Shown here: positions 40,529 through 48,687 of the stretch, one piece after another
Position numbering within the stretch: position 1 is the stretch's first letter
Layout of the letters: each line of letters starts with the position of its first letter
Assembly (NCBI GenBank): GCA_020523885.1
Contig: JAJAPY010000007.1
Span: forward strand, 1-64,000
Origin: Candidatus Liberimonas magnetica
GTDB taxonomy: Bacteria > Elusimicrobiota > Endomicrobiia > Endomicrobiales > JAFGIL01
DNA: 64,000 nt
Direction of reading: 5' to 3'
Position numbers and translations under genes: made by a program
The notes under the pieces: model-generated
The model's database searches: none
What the model was told of the DNA's origin: nothing
The model's input: the letters and a program-made list of their open reading frames with translations, nothing else

Positions 40529-41992
40529 ATGTATCAAAAATACGAAACCGTCATCGGGCTTGAAGTACATTCCCAGCTTAAAACACTGAGCAAAGTATTC
40601 TGCGGGTGTTCTACGGAATTCGGGGTAAAGCCCAATTCGAATATCTGCCCGGTTTGCACTGGCCAGCCGGGCGTGCTTCCGGTACTGAACAGAAAAGCCG
40701 TAGAGTTGTTGGTAAAAACAGGGCTTTCTCTTAATTGCAGGATAAACAAACACTCGGTCTTTGCAAGAAAACAGTATTTTTATCCGGACCTCCCGAAAAA
40801 TTTTCAGATATCCCAGTACGAACTTCCAATAGCAGAAGGCGGTTTTTTGGAAATTGAAGTTGAAGGCAAGCTAAAACGGATCGGAATAACAAGGATCCAT
40901 CTTGAAGAAGATGCCGGGAAACTTCTCCATGCTATAGGGAACAGGGAACTTGATTATTCGCTCGTCGACCTGAACAGGACAGGCGTACCTTTAATGGAAA
41001 TAGTCTCCGAACCGGAGCTCAGCTCTCCGGAAGAAGCCTGCCAATACCTTTCAAAACTCAAAAGCGTAATTGAATACCTGGAAGTTTCGGATTGCAATAT
41101 GGAAGAAGGCAAATTCCGTTGTGACGCCAACATAAGTATCAGGCCTGCCGGGCAAAAAGAACTCGGTACTAAAGCGGAACTTAAGAATATGAATTCCCTA
41201 AAAGGCGTAAAAGATGCCCTTAGCTACGAAATAAGCCGGCAGATAGATGTGGTCTCAAGCGGCGGAAAGATAATACAGGAAACAAGGTTATGGAATTCCG
41301 GGAGTTCAAGAACAGAGCCCATGCGCACAAAAGAAGAAGCCCATGATTACAGGTATTTTCCGGAGCCTGACCTTGTGCCTCTTAATTTAGACGAGGGTTT
41401 TACGAATAAGATAAAGGAAGGAATACCCGAACTGAGGAACGAAAGGCAGGAAAGGCTGATAAAAGAGTTCGGGCTCTCTCAATATGACGCAGGCGTGTTA
41501 ACAGCGGATAAAGCCCTGGCGGAATACTACGAGAAAACGCTTGAGTCCGCTTCAAAAACAAAGAATACTGCAGATATAGCAAAACCCGTTGCAAATTGGG
41601 TCACAACCGAGCTTTTGGGAAGATTAAATGCTTTGAATAAAACTATTTTGGAATCGCCTGTATCTCCGCAGAATATGGCAAACTTGGTTTTGCTGGTACA
41701 GGACGGCACGATATCCGGCAAAACAGCCAAAACTGTTTTTGATGAGATGTTCAACAGCGGGAAAAATGCCGATGATATCGTAAAAGAAAAAGGGCTTGTA
41801 CAGATAAGCGATGAAACAGCTCTTGAAAAAATGTGTGATGAAGCGATTTCTGAAAACGCTAAAGCAGTAAGCCAGTATAAGGCCGGTAAAAAAGAGGCCC
41901 TTGGCGCGATAGTAGGAAGTATAATGAAGAAATCAAAAGGAAAAGCCAATCCCCAGATGGTGAATAAGATCCTATCTAAAAAACTTTCTTAA
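40529..41992 (+). CDS. gatB: Asp-tRNA(Asn)/Glu-tRNA(Gln) amidotransferase subunit B
   Basis: A 487-residue subunit that binds and activates the misacylated tRNA and performs the amidation. Family features are YETVIGLEVHSQL at the start, the zinc-binding FCGCS and CPVCTGQPGVLPVLN, and the kinase-like core with HLEEDAGKLLH and DLNRTGVPLMEIVSEPE. The C-terminal GatB/YqeY helical domain ends with KKSKGKANPQMVN. The length is normal. Together with gatC and gatA the enzyme is complete, supporting indirect Asn-tRNA and/or Gln-tRNA synthesis. Confidence 0.95.
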   Translation: MYQKYETVIGLEVHSQLKTLSKVFCGCSTEFGVKPNSNICPVCTGQPGVLPVLNRKAVELLVKTGLSLNCRINKHSVFARKQYFYPDLPKNFQISQYELPIAEGGFLEIEVEGKLKRIGITRIHLEEDAGKLLHAIGNRELDYSLVDLNRTGVPLMEIVSEPELSSPEEACQYLSKLKSVIEYLEVSDCNMEEGKFRCDANISIRPAGQKELGTKAELKNMNSLKGVKDALSYEISRQIDVVSSGGKIIQETRLWNSGSSRTEPMRTKEEAHDYRYFPEPDLVPLNLDEGFTNKIKEGIPELRNERQERLIKEFGLSQYDAGVLTADKALAEYYEKTLESASKTKNTADIAKPVANWVTTELLGRLNALNKTILESPVSPQNMANLVLLVQDGTISGKTAKTVFDEMFNSGKNADDIVKEKGLVQISDETALEKMCDEAISENAKAVSQYKAGKKEALGAIVGSIMKKSKGKANPQMVNKILSKKLS

Positions 41993-41999
41993 AGCCTTT

Positions 42000-42503
42000 A
42001 TGGATACAGCAAACAAAATAATAAAAACACTGAAACTTAAACCCCATCCTAAAGAAGGCGGGTATTTCAGGGAAATCTACAGGTCAGCCGAATCTCTAAA
42101 GCCCGGTGCGCTTCCAAAAAGGTATAAAAAAGGGAAGTCCCTGGCTACCGCGATCTATTATCTTTTGACTCCGGGAACATTTTCTTCCGTTCATAAGCTT
42201 TCAAGCGATGAGATATTCCATTTTTATTTCGGAGACCCGGTCGAGATGCTTCTTCTTTTCCCCGACGGGTCGGGTAAAGCGGTTACCCTCGGCGGTAATG
42301 TGCTTAAAGGGATGTTCCCTCAGGTTATTGTAAAAAAGAATACCTGGCAGGGTTCAAGGCTTGTAAAAGGCGGCAAGTTCGCTCTTTTAGGGACTACTAT
42401 GTCGCCGGGTTTTGATTACGAAGATTACGAAGACGGCAAAAAAGAAGCTTTAATAAAAAAATATCCAAAATTCAAGAAAATGATAAGCGCTTTAATGCGC
42501 TGA
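42000..42503 (+). CDS. Cupin-fold protein, DUF985
   Basis: A 167-residue single-domain cupin of the DUF985 family. Typical stretches are LKPHPKEGGYFREIYRS near residue 13, LATAIYYLLTPGTFSSVHKL, SDEIFHFYFGDPVEMLLLFP and the end WQGSRLVKGGKFALLGTTMSPGF (in part). Residues of the cupin pocket include His and Glu in VHKLSSDEIFHF. Function is unknown; some relatives bind sugar nucleotides or metal. It starts 7 bases after gatB. Confidence 0.85.
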   Translation: MDTANKIIKTLKLKPHPKEGGYFREIYRSAESLKPGALPKRYKKGKSLATAIYYLLTPGTFSSVHKLSSDEIFHFYFGDPVEMLLLFPDGSGKAVTLGGNVLKGMFPQVIVKKNTWQGSRLVKGGKFALLGTTMSPGFDYEDYEDGKKEALIKKYPKFKKMISALMR

Positions 42504-42519
42504 TCAAAGGAGAAAGTCT

Positions 42520-43041
42520 ATGCCGACAAAACTTAACATGCTTAAATTTGCCCACGAATTTGAATTAAAAGGACTTAATTTTTATTTGAGGTATGCGTTT
42601 AAGACAAAAAACATGCTTGCCAAGGAATTATTTTATAACCTGGCAAAAAAAGAAATAGAGCATGCCCAGAAGATAGACGGATTGTACGCCGAAGCCCAAA
42701 AAATCAGCTCAACTAAGATCGATCTGAGAATGGGGCCATCAGATATAGAAAAAGACTTAAAGGATTTTTTTAAGAACCAGGTGAAAAAGGAATTAAAAAA
42801 AGGTGCTCTTGACATTGCCGGTTATAAGACAGCGCTAAATATGGAAAAAAAGAGCATTGACATATACATCAAGATGAAAGAACAGGCCGAAACGCCGGCA
42901 AAAAAGAAGTTCTTTGAACTCCTGGCAAATGAAGAGGAAGACCATTATAACGCCCTTGATAACGTGTTAAGGTATCTGACCGGGACCGGAGACTGGCTGC
43001 AGGAAGACGAAAGCAAAACCTGGAACTGGATGAACATTTAA
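42520..43041 (+). CDS. Ferritin-like diiron protein (rubrerythrin-class)
   Basis: A 173-residue four-helix bundle protein. Iron ligands fit the rubrerythrin-like pattern: FAHEFELKGLNFYLR near residue 9, KKEIEHAQKI near 44, MEKKSIDIYIKM near 108 and NEEEDHYNALDNV near 137. Unlike the rubrerythrin at 7.6 kb it has no rubredoxin domain. It may handle peroxide or iron. GGAG precedes the start codon. The C-terminal tail is rich in Trp (WLQEDESKTWNWMNI). Confidence 0.82.
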   Translation: MPTKLNMLKFAHEFELKGLNFYLRYAFKTKNMLAKELFYNLAKKEIEHAQKIDGLYAEAQKISSTKIDLRMGPSDIEKDLKDFFKNQVKKELKKGALDIAGYKTALNMEKKSIDIYIKMKEQAETPAKKKFFELLANEEEDHYNALDNVLRYLTGTGDWLQEDESKTWNWMNI

Positions 43042-43043
43042 CA

Positions 43044-43080
43044 AAGCAATGCAAATTGCAAAATGAAAAATGCAAAATGA
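43044..43080. repeat. Family C repeat, copy 3 (single arm)
   Basis: AGCAATGCAAATTGCAAAAT continues GAAAAATGCAAAATGA, matching the left arm of copy 2. It starts 2 bases after the stop of the ferritin-like gene. The start codon of the next gene (43070) lies inside it. Confidence 0.7.
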
Positions 43081-43879
43081 AATCGATTTAAGGACACTTT
43101 TGGACAAAGAAATAGAAAAAAGAAAAATAGTTGCTGTAGCTGCGGCAAAGAAAGCCGGCAGGATATTACTGTCTCATTTCGGCAGAAAAATAAGCATTAA
43201 AACGAAGGGCGACAGGGATTATGCCACTGAAATGGACCTGCGGTCAGAAAAGCTTATAACAACCATGATAAGAAAATATTTTCCGGGCGATAATATTCTG
43301 GCTGAAGAAAATAAATATTCAAGTTCTGATTCAAGTTATAAATGGATAATCGATCCCCTAGACGGCACTCATAACTATATGTACGGTATCAGGGATTTTG
43401 GTATTTCAATAGCGCTTGCAAAAAATAATGAAATCATTCTTGGTGTGATATATATGCCCTTAAACAACGAAGCTTTTTCTGCAATAAAAGGGAACGGAGC
43501 ATATTTGAACGCCAGAAAGATAAGTGTTTCAAAAAGGCCTTTGAGAAGGTCAACGATGGTCTATGACAGCAGAATAAGGCTGCATAAGAAAACGATGATG
43601 AGGAACCTCGGTCTCTTAAGCGAGAAGGTTTTTAATATAAGGATGTACGGTTCATCAGTAAGAGGGCTCACGTACCTTGCCCAGGGCAAAGTTGATGTGG
43701 TCCTGGAATATGACGAAAAAATATGGGACTGTGCCGCAGGCCTTATTATAGTCGAAGAAGCAGGCGGGATAATAACAGACCTGAAAGGCAATAAATGGGG
43801 TATAAATACGAGGCAGTACGTAGCTGCAAATCCCGTAATTCACAAAGATATATTAAAAATAGTCAAAAAACCAAAATAA
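43070..43879 (+). CDS. Inositol monophosphatase family protein
   Basis: A 269-residue Mg2+-dependent phosphatase. Motif 1 is WIIDPLDGTHNY (about residues 92-103), with the metal-binding Asp residues. Motif 2 is WDCAAGLIIVEEAGG (about 217-231). Glu in ILAEENKY near 80 is the third metal site. The family includes inositol phosphatases, CysQ and archaeal-type FBPases, and the substrate here is open. The ATG is within a family C repeat and there is no Shine-Dalgarno sequence, so translation start is uncertain by a few codons. The next small gene begins directly after the stop. Confidence 0.87.
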   Translation: MQNEIDLRTLLDKEIEKRKIVAVAAAKKAGRILLSHFGRKISIKTKGDRDYATEMDLRSEKLITTMIRKYFPGDNILAEENKYSSSDSSYKWIIDPLDGTHNYMYGIRDFGISIALAKNNEIILGVIYMPLNNEAFSAIKGNGAYLNARKISVSKRPLRRSTMVYDSRIRLHKKTMMRNLGLLSEKVFNIRMYGSSVRGLTYLAQGKVDVVLEYDEKIWDCAAGLIIVEEAGGIITDLKGNKWGINTRQYVAANPVIHKDILKIVKKPK

Positions 43880-44116
43880 ATGAAAAGTAAACCGGTTTCT
43901 TGTATTAAAGCCAGCCGAGGAAAACTTTATATCAAGGTCGATTTAAAATTACTTGAAAAAAAATTCAAATCCAAAAACCTCATACACGAAAAAAGCTCCG
44001 CAAAAAAAAGCAAAAAATCCAAAGAATCCGATAAATACACTGAATTTGATTTGTTAAGAAATTTAAGAAATAAGAAATGTAAAAACTGTTGTTTATGCGG
44101 CAGCTGCGGCAGATAA
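43880..44116 (+). CDS. Small basic protein with Cys-rich end
   Basis: A 78-residue protein I do not recognise. The middle is very Lys/Ser-rich (EKSSAKKSKKSKESDKY) and probably disordered. The end CKNCCLCGSCGR has five Cys within twelve residues and may bind a metal. It starts at the base after the phosphatase stop codon. No relative comes to mind; it could be a metal-carrying or RNA-binding peptide, or a non-functional frame. Confidence 0.4.
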   Translation: MKSKPVSCIKASRGKLYIKVDLKLLEKKFKSKNLIHEKSSAKKSKKSKESDKYTEFDLLRNLRNKKCKNCCLCGSCGR

Positions 44117-44164
44117 TCAGCCAGCAATTAGTTTGTTAAGCAAAACTGATTCCTTGAAGAATCA

Positions 44165-44225
44165 CAGACTCCTATTGGGGGGAGTAGCCGAAGCATCTAC
44201 AACGGGTGATTTTCGGCTATTTTGT
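44165..44225 (+). other. Structured element: terminator-like or riboswitch-like
   Basis: ACTCC-TATTGGGG-GGAGT (44168-44184) makes one short stem. TAGCCGAA (44185-44192) and TTCGGCTA (44212-44219) make a second with a 19-base loop and a T-rich tail. The simplest role is a terminator for the phosphatase transcript. GGGGAGTAGCC resembles the first conserved loop of yybP-ykoY (Mn2+) riboswitches, but the rest of that motif is not seen and no Mn transporter follows. The gap from here to 44330 is otherwise empty. Confidence 0.45.
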
Positions 44226-44330
44226 TGTTGGGGACTTGAAGCTTTGGGTAAGAATTTTAAAAAACTTTAAGAAAATATTTTTTATTTGGATGCAGAGTTG
44301 TAAAAAATGATACGTCTAATGAGGTAGAGC

Positions 44331-44918
44331 ATGAGGGATGTACGGAGTAAGGAAGATGACATTATTCATGATGTCCAAAACGGTAATATTGAAGCTTTCG
44401 ATGAGTTGGTAAAGTTATACTCAACTAAGATATTTTCGTTATGTTATTATTTTACATGTAATATTGCAGAAGCAGAAGACCTTTCGCAGGCTGTTTTCAT
44501 TCATGCACTAAAAGGTATTGGAGGTTTTAAGTTTAAATCAGCTTTTTCAACCTGGCTTCACCAAATAGCTGTAAATCTTTGGTATGATGCCTTGAGAAAA
44601 AACAAAAAAATAACGTATGTCTCTTATGATATTAATACAGGTAAAGATGAAGAAAGAACTCTGAAAGATGAAATAATTGATAGTATTGTCATTCCGGAAA
44701 TAAAAATGGAAAAAAAAGAGTTAGAAGAGCAAATAAAAAAAGCACTTAATGTAATTACTCCGGATCAACGTATCGCAATAGTGCTTAAATATATTGAAGG
44801 CAAATCTCTTGAAGAAATAAGTAATATTTGTAACTGCCCGATAGGTACGATAAGCGCAAGGCTTACAAGAGGAATAAAGGAAATAAGAAAACATCTTAAA
44901 CCTTATATAAACAAATAA
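44331..44918 (+). CDS. ECF-type RNA polymerase sigma factor
   Basis: A 195-residue group IV sigma factor. Region 2 (about 25-90) has FDELVKLYSTKIFSLCYYF and FSTWLHQIAVNLWYDALRK. Region 4 (about 135-190) has TPDQRIAIVLKYIEGKSLEE and the helix-turn-helix CNCPIGTISARLTRGIKEIR. The next gene encodes its likely anti-sigma factor, 11 bases away. The two genes after that encode exported proteins, so the sigma factor probably controls a cell-envelope regulon that includes its own operon. Confidence 0.9.
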   Translation: MRDVRSKEDDIIHDVQNGNIEAFDELVKLYSTKIFSLCYYFTCNIAEAEDLSQAVFIHALKGIGGFKFKSAFSTWLHQIAVNLWYDALRKNKKITYVSYDINTGKDEERTLKDEIIDSIVIPEIKMEKKELEEQIKKALNVITPDQRIAIVLKYIEGKSLEEISNICNCPIGTISARLTRGIKEIRKHLKPYINK

Positions 44919-44929
44919 GAGGAAAGAAA

Positions 44930-45811
44930 ATGAACTGTGAAAATATCCAGGACCTGCTTCAACTCTATATCGATAACAAACTTGATGCCGAGACAAAAAT
45001 GAAAATAGCAGAACACATTAAGCAGTGTAAAGAATGCTCTCAATTCTTAAATGAATTCAATGACACAATAGAAACACTGGGAAAATTGAAAGAAGTTAAA
45101 TTGCCGGCAGATTATTATTCCAAATTGAGTTTAAAACTTGCTGATGTCAGGAAAGAACCAATAAACAAGCAAAACCGGCTGTTTAAACCAACGATATATA
45201 TTCCTGCTTTATGTGTTTTTACCCTAATAATCTGTTTGGGATATTTTGTAAACAGCTCTAAGAAAAATGTACCGGAATCAAAAGTTGAATTAAAGGGAAA
45301 ATTGGTTTTAAGCAAACAAAAAAATGAAAAACTTGTATTTGCCAAAATTAGGGAAAATAAGATTAACGATGCAGCCGAACCTCAAAGTATTGCGATAAAA
45401 AGGACTGTTGAAATTGCAAAAATCCCTGAAGAAAATAATAAACAATTTATTCTAAGAGGTGCAGGAGCTAAATATACAGATAAAAAAATAATACAGGAGT
45501 GGCAGGGAATAAACAGCGGAATGAAGGATAAAAAGACGATTCTTATAAACGACAATACCCAATGGCTGAGATTAATGAAAGAGAGCCAGGTTGAGCCGGT
45601 ACTTCCAGAAATGGATTTTACAAAATACATGGTAATTGCTACATCCCTTGGCGAACAGAAGACAGGCGGGTACAGCATTCATATATCCAAAATCCGGGAA
45701 ACCGAAGAAAAACTTTACATTGATATGGTTGAAACTCATCCAAAACAAGGTACAGCAGCCACACAACAACTAACCCGGCCGTATCATATTGTTGTAATAG
45801 ATAAGGATTAA
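44930..45811 (+). CDS. Anti-sigma factor with periplasmic PrcB-like domain
   Basis: A 293-residue single-pass membrane protein. The cytoplasmic N-terminus is a zinc-finger anti-sigma domain (Cys3, His29, Cys33 and Cys36 in HIKQCKECS). A transmembrane helix spans about residues 88-107. The periplasmic part ends in a domain resembling PrcB_C (MDFTKYMVIATSLGEQKTGG; IDMVETHPKQGTAATQQLTR), known from treponemal protease complexes. It could sense a secreted or proteolytic state and release the sigma factor. The ribosome site GAGGAAAG precedes the ATG. Confidence 0.8.
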   Translation: MNCENIQDLLQLYIDNKLDAETKMKIAEHIKQCKECSQFLNEFNDTIETLGKLKEVKLPADYYSKLSLKLADVRKEPINKQNRLFKPTIYIPALCVFTLIICLGYFVNSSKKNVPESKVELKGKLVLSKQKNEKLVFAKIRENKINDAAEPQSIAIKRTVEIAKIPEENNKQFILRGAGAKYTDKKIIQEWQGINSGMKDKKTILINDNTQWLRLMKESQVEPVLPEMDFTKYMVIATSLGEQKTGGYSIHISKIRETEEKLYIDMVETHPKQGTAATQQLTRPYHIVVIDKD

Positions 45812-45848
45812 TATAAATTCATCCTAAAAAGGAACTTTTAATGGTTTT

Positions 45849-48683
45849 ATGAACTACAGAACTTTGTTGCTATCATTTTCAGTGTTATTTTTGCCAATTA
45901 TAGCCATAGCCAGCATTGTTACATTTGAACCGTACCCATGGGACGATCCGACGCATAAAGTTGACATACTTAACGGGGCGATCGTGACGCAGGGCGATAC
46001 AAGCCTTCCTGTGATGAAATTCAGGTTAAAAACAGATACATCAGAAGCTGCCTGGTCAAAGATAAGGGTTGAGCGTATCGGGCAGGGTGCGGCCGGTCAG
46101 AATTCAGGCGGCAGTAATAGCGATATCGCTCATGTGAAAATCTTTAAAGATTCAAACGGAGATGAAAAATTTAATGCAGGAGACACACTTATTTCTTCAG
46201 GCATTGATAAATTTCCGCTTGATGTAGTGGGTCCGGCCTGCGATATTACTTTGGCACAGGTTCAGACCCTAGGTACTGTACCTCAAGTTTATTTCGTTGT
46301 CTATGATATAGCTACAACAGCTTATTCAGGCAATAGTATAGGCGTAAAAATAAAAGACTACTCAAGCCTTACAGTTGATGCCCCTAGCAGTGTTGCAGTA
46401 TTTTCTACGTCTGCGCCATTTCAAGCTGGAGGGTGGTTCCAGAGTTCATATGCTACTATACTTCCTATAAGAGTGAAGGTAGAATGCCAGAATTTGGCGC
46501 CCGAAGTTAAGCTGCCGGGGGATAAAAATATTCCTATCCTGAAAGCTAAATTTGCTTCAGAATCAAATACTGTAATTTTATCTTCCATAACTGTTTATCA
46601 GACTGGCGATATAAGCCGGCCCCAAAGCGACCGGGATTGGTATTTGGGTGTAGGCGACGGGGATTTCTCTGCCATTAAACTCTGGAGAGATGATAGTGAC
46701 GGGGTTTTTGACGAAACAAAAGATACACAAATTGATAGTATCCCGAGCAAGGAGTCGCTAATAGATGCCGCAGTTATACTTAGGACTGATGCTGCTCCCA
46801 TCCGCTGTTTCTCAGGTGGCCTGGCCACTTTGTATTGCGGAGACCTCATTAATCAAAAAGGACAGAATTATTTTATTACCGCTGATATAGGTACAACTGA
46901 CCTTGGAGGAAAGCCTGTATTCCAGCATTTAGCAGGACTTGAGATATCATCTTACTCTGATATTAGTATAGTGCCTCACACATCAGTGTCAAGCGCAAGT
47001 AACGCCTTTCCGTATATATCGAGCAGTTTACGTTTAGGTGATGTGATTATATTAAATGTGAACATAAGGCCGGACAAATCAGGGGTGCATACCGAAGCCT
47101 GGTGGAACTCTACCACAAAAGTAAGCGTAAAATGGGATATAATCAAAGTGGCGCAAGCTCAAATAGTATCGTACATGACAGCTATAGGGAGCAATCCGGA
47201 TCTGGAAGATATGACAATAGGCATGGGACAGAACGGATGGTTATCTACTGGCCCTCAATCAATTGATATAAGCGAGCTTGCTTTGAGCGAGCCTATGGTG
47301 ACATTCCTGGCAGCTGATTTGTCTGCAACACAAGGTAATGGAACAAATATTCAGGTTTACCTGCCTGCAGGCCATCCAAGGATAAATACAAGTGCTACGT
47401 CTGGTTTTGACTCTGCCGGGTCTATTGTAATAGGAAAGGAGATAATAGGTTATACAGATACAAGCGCTGATTCATTTAGGAATATAACACGAGGCCTGCA
47501 TGGAACAAGTATAGAAGCTCATAGTAAGTCTGATCAGGTAACAAATCATGCTTACTTCGTTAAGGTTAAAGCTGTTTCAAGCCTGGCAGGCATAACACCT
47601 CAAGCATGGGGAGTAATAAAAATAGACATGTCGCCTCCTTCCAGCCCTACAAATGTATTACCTAGTTACGTAGTATCAGGGGTTCCTGCTGCGGGCGGAA
47701 AATATGAAGTTAAATGGGTCACTGCAAAGGATTTTGAATCAGGTGTAGAACAATACGAAATTCAGGAATATTCGGATACAAACTTTATATGGAAAACTAT
47801 TGACGCTGTTACAGGCGACAAGAATAGCATAAATGTTGGTGACGGAATTGCTTCTGATATTGATGGTACGGCAATAGAGGATAACCCGAGAAACGCGAAC
47901 CACTTGTATTGGTACCGCGTGCGTGCAAAAAACTATGCAGGCAGCTGGGGTCCGTGGTCAGCGCAATCTAGTAATCTTGACTCAGCAAATAATAATCATA
48001 TAATTAATGATAATGGAATAAAAATCGATATCCCAACAGGTACACTAACTACATCAGCAAGCATTGAAATAAGCACGCCCAGTGTTTCAAGCCTTCCGGC
48101 ACTATCTAATGATTCAAAACTGAAAGGCAGTTCCAAAGCTGTAGAAATAAAACTTAGTGACGGGACTACAAGTTTAGCTAAAGAAATAACTCTGACTATT
48201 CTATATACGGCAGAGGATGTTGGCGGATTAAATGAAAATAATTTAAAACTGTTTTATTTTGACACTGCTAAATCCATGTGGGTTTTAATACCTAATTCTA
48301 CGGTGGATACTTCAAGGAAAGTTGTTACTGCAAATGTCAACCATCTGACTATATTCAGGATCATGGAATATGCGGCTATAACCAATGCAATTGAAGACTT
48401 GAGCAATTATCCTAACCCGTTTAAAGCCGGGGTTGGCTCCACAAAGATAAGGTATACATTAAAACAAGACAGCGACGTTAAGATAACTATTTATGACCTG
48501 ATAGGTGGTTTGGTACTCGAAAAAAGCATCCCGAGAGGGGTACCGGGTTCTTCTGTCCAGGGGCCGAATGAAGTATCATGGGACGGGAGAAATGGCAGCG
48601 GAAAGATCGTAGATATAGGCGCATACATCTGTGTTGTTGAATGTGACGGAACGAACATGAAAACAAAAATCGGTGTCAAGTAG
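45849..48683 (+). CDS. Giant secreted protein with FlgD/type IX-like C-terminus
   Basis: A 944-residue exported protein with a signal peptide (about 1-22). Residues about 30-440 hold repeats of beta-rich modules with Asp-rich loops (FKDSNGDEKFNAGDTLI; WRDDSDGVFDETKDT), resembling Ca2+-binding loops of cell-surface proteins. A fibronectin III-like module lies near 590-715 (WVTAKDFESGVEQYEIQEYS). The C-terminal 85 residues form a FlgD-Ig/T9SS sorting-like domain: YPNPFKAGVGSTKIRYTLKQ and VSWDGRNGSGKIVDIGAYI. It is encoded between the anti-sigma factor and a PorV-type protein, suggesting surface export. The ligand is unknown. Confidence 0.78.
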   Translation: MNYRTLLLSFSVLFLPIIAIASIVTFEPYPWDDPTHKVDILNGAIVTQGDTSLPVMKFRLKTDTSEAAWSKIRVERIGQGAAGQNSGGSNSDIAHVKIFKDSNGDEKFNAGDTLISSGIDKFPLDVVGPACDITLAQVQTLGTVPQVYFVVYDIATTAYSGNSIGVKIKDYSSLTVDAPSSVAVFSTSAPFQAGGWFQSSYATILPIRVKVECQNLAPEVKLPGDKNIPILKAKFASESNTVILSSITVYQTGDISRPQSDRDWYLGVGDGDFSAIKLWRDDSDGVFDETKDTQIDSIPSKESLIDAAVILRTDAAPIRCFSGGLATLYCGDLINQKGQNYFITADIGTTDLGGKPVFQHLAGLEISSYSDISIVPHTSVSSASNAFPYISSSLRLGDVIILNVNIRPDKSGVHTEAWWNSTTKVSVKWDIIKVAQAQIVSYMTAIGSNPDLEDMTIGMGQNGWLSTGPQSIDISELALSEPMVTFLAADLSATQGNGTNIQVYLPAGHPRINTSATSGFDSAGSIVIGKEIIGYTDTSADSFRNITRGLHGTSIEAHSKSDQVTNHAYFVKVKAVSSLAGITPQAWGVIKIDMSPPSSPTNVLPSYVVSGVPAAGGKYEVKWVTAKDFESGVEQYEIQEYSDTNFIWKTIDAVTGDKNSINVGDGIASDIDGTAIEDNPRNANHLYWYRVRAKNYAGSWGPWSAQSSNLDSANNNHIINDNGIKIDIPTGTLTTSASIEISTPSVSSLPALSNDSKLKGSSKAVEIKLSDGTTSLAKEITLTILYTAEDVGGLNENNLKLFYFDTAKSMWVLIPNSTVDTSRKVVTANVNHLTIFRIMEYAAITNAIEDLSNYPNPFKAGVGSTKIRYTLKQDSDVKITIYDLIGGLVLEKSIPRGVPGSSVQGPNEVSWDGRNGSGKIVDIGAYICVVECDGTNMKTKIGVK

Positions 48684-48687
48684 CTTT

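Noticed and set aside
44165-44225. yybP-ykoY (Mn2+) riboswitch
   Set aside because: Only the GGGGAGTAGCC stretch fits. The second conserved loop and a Mn-linked downstream gene are missing, so I list it as an undefined structured element.
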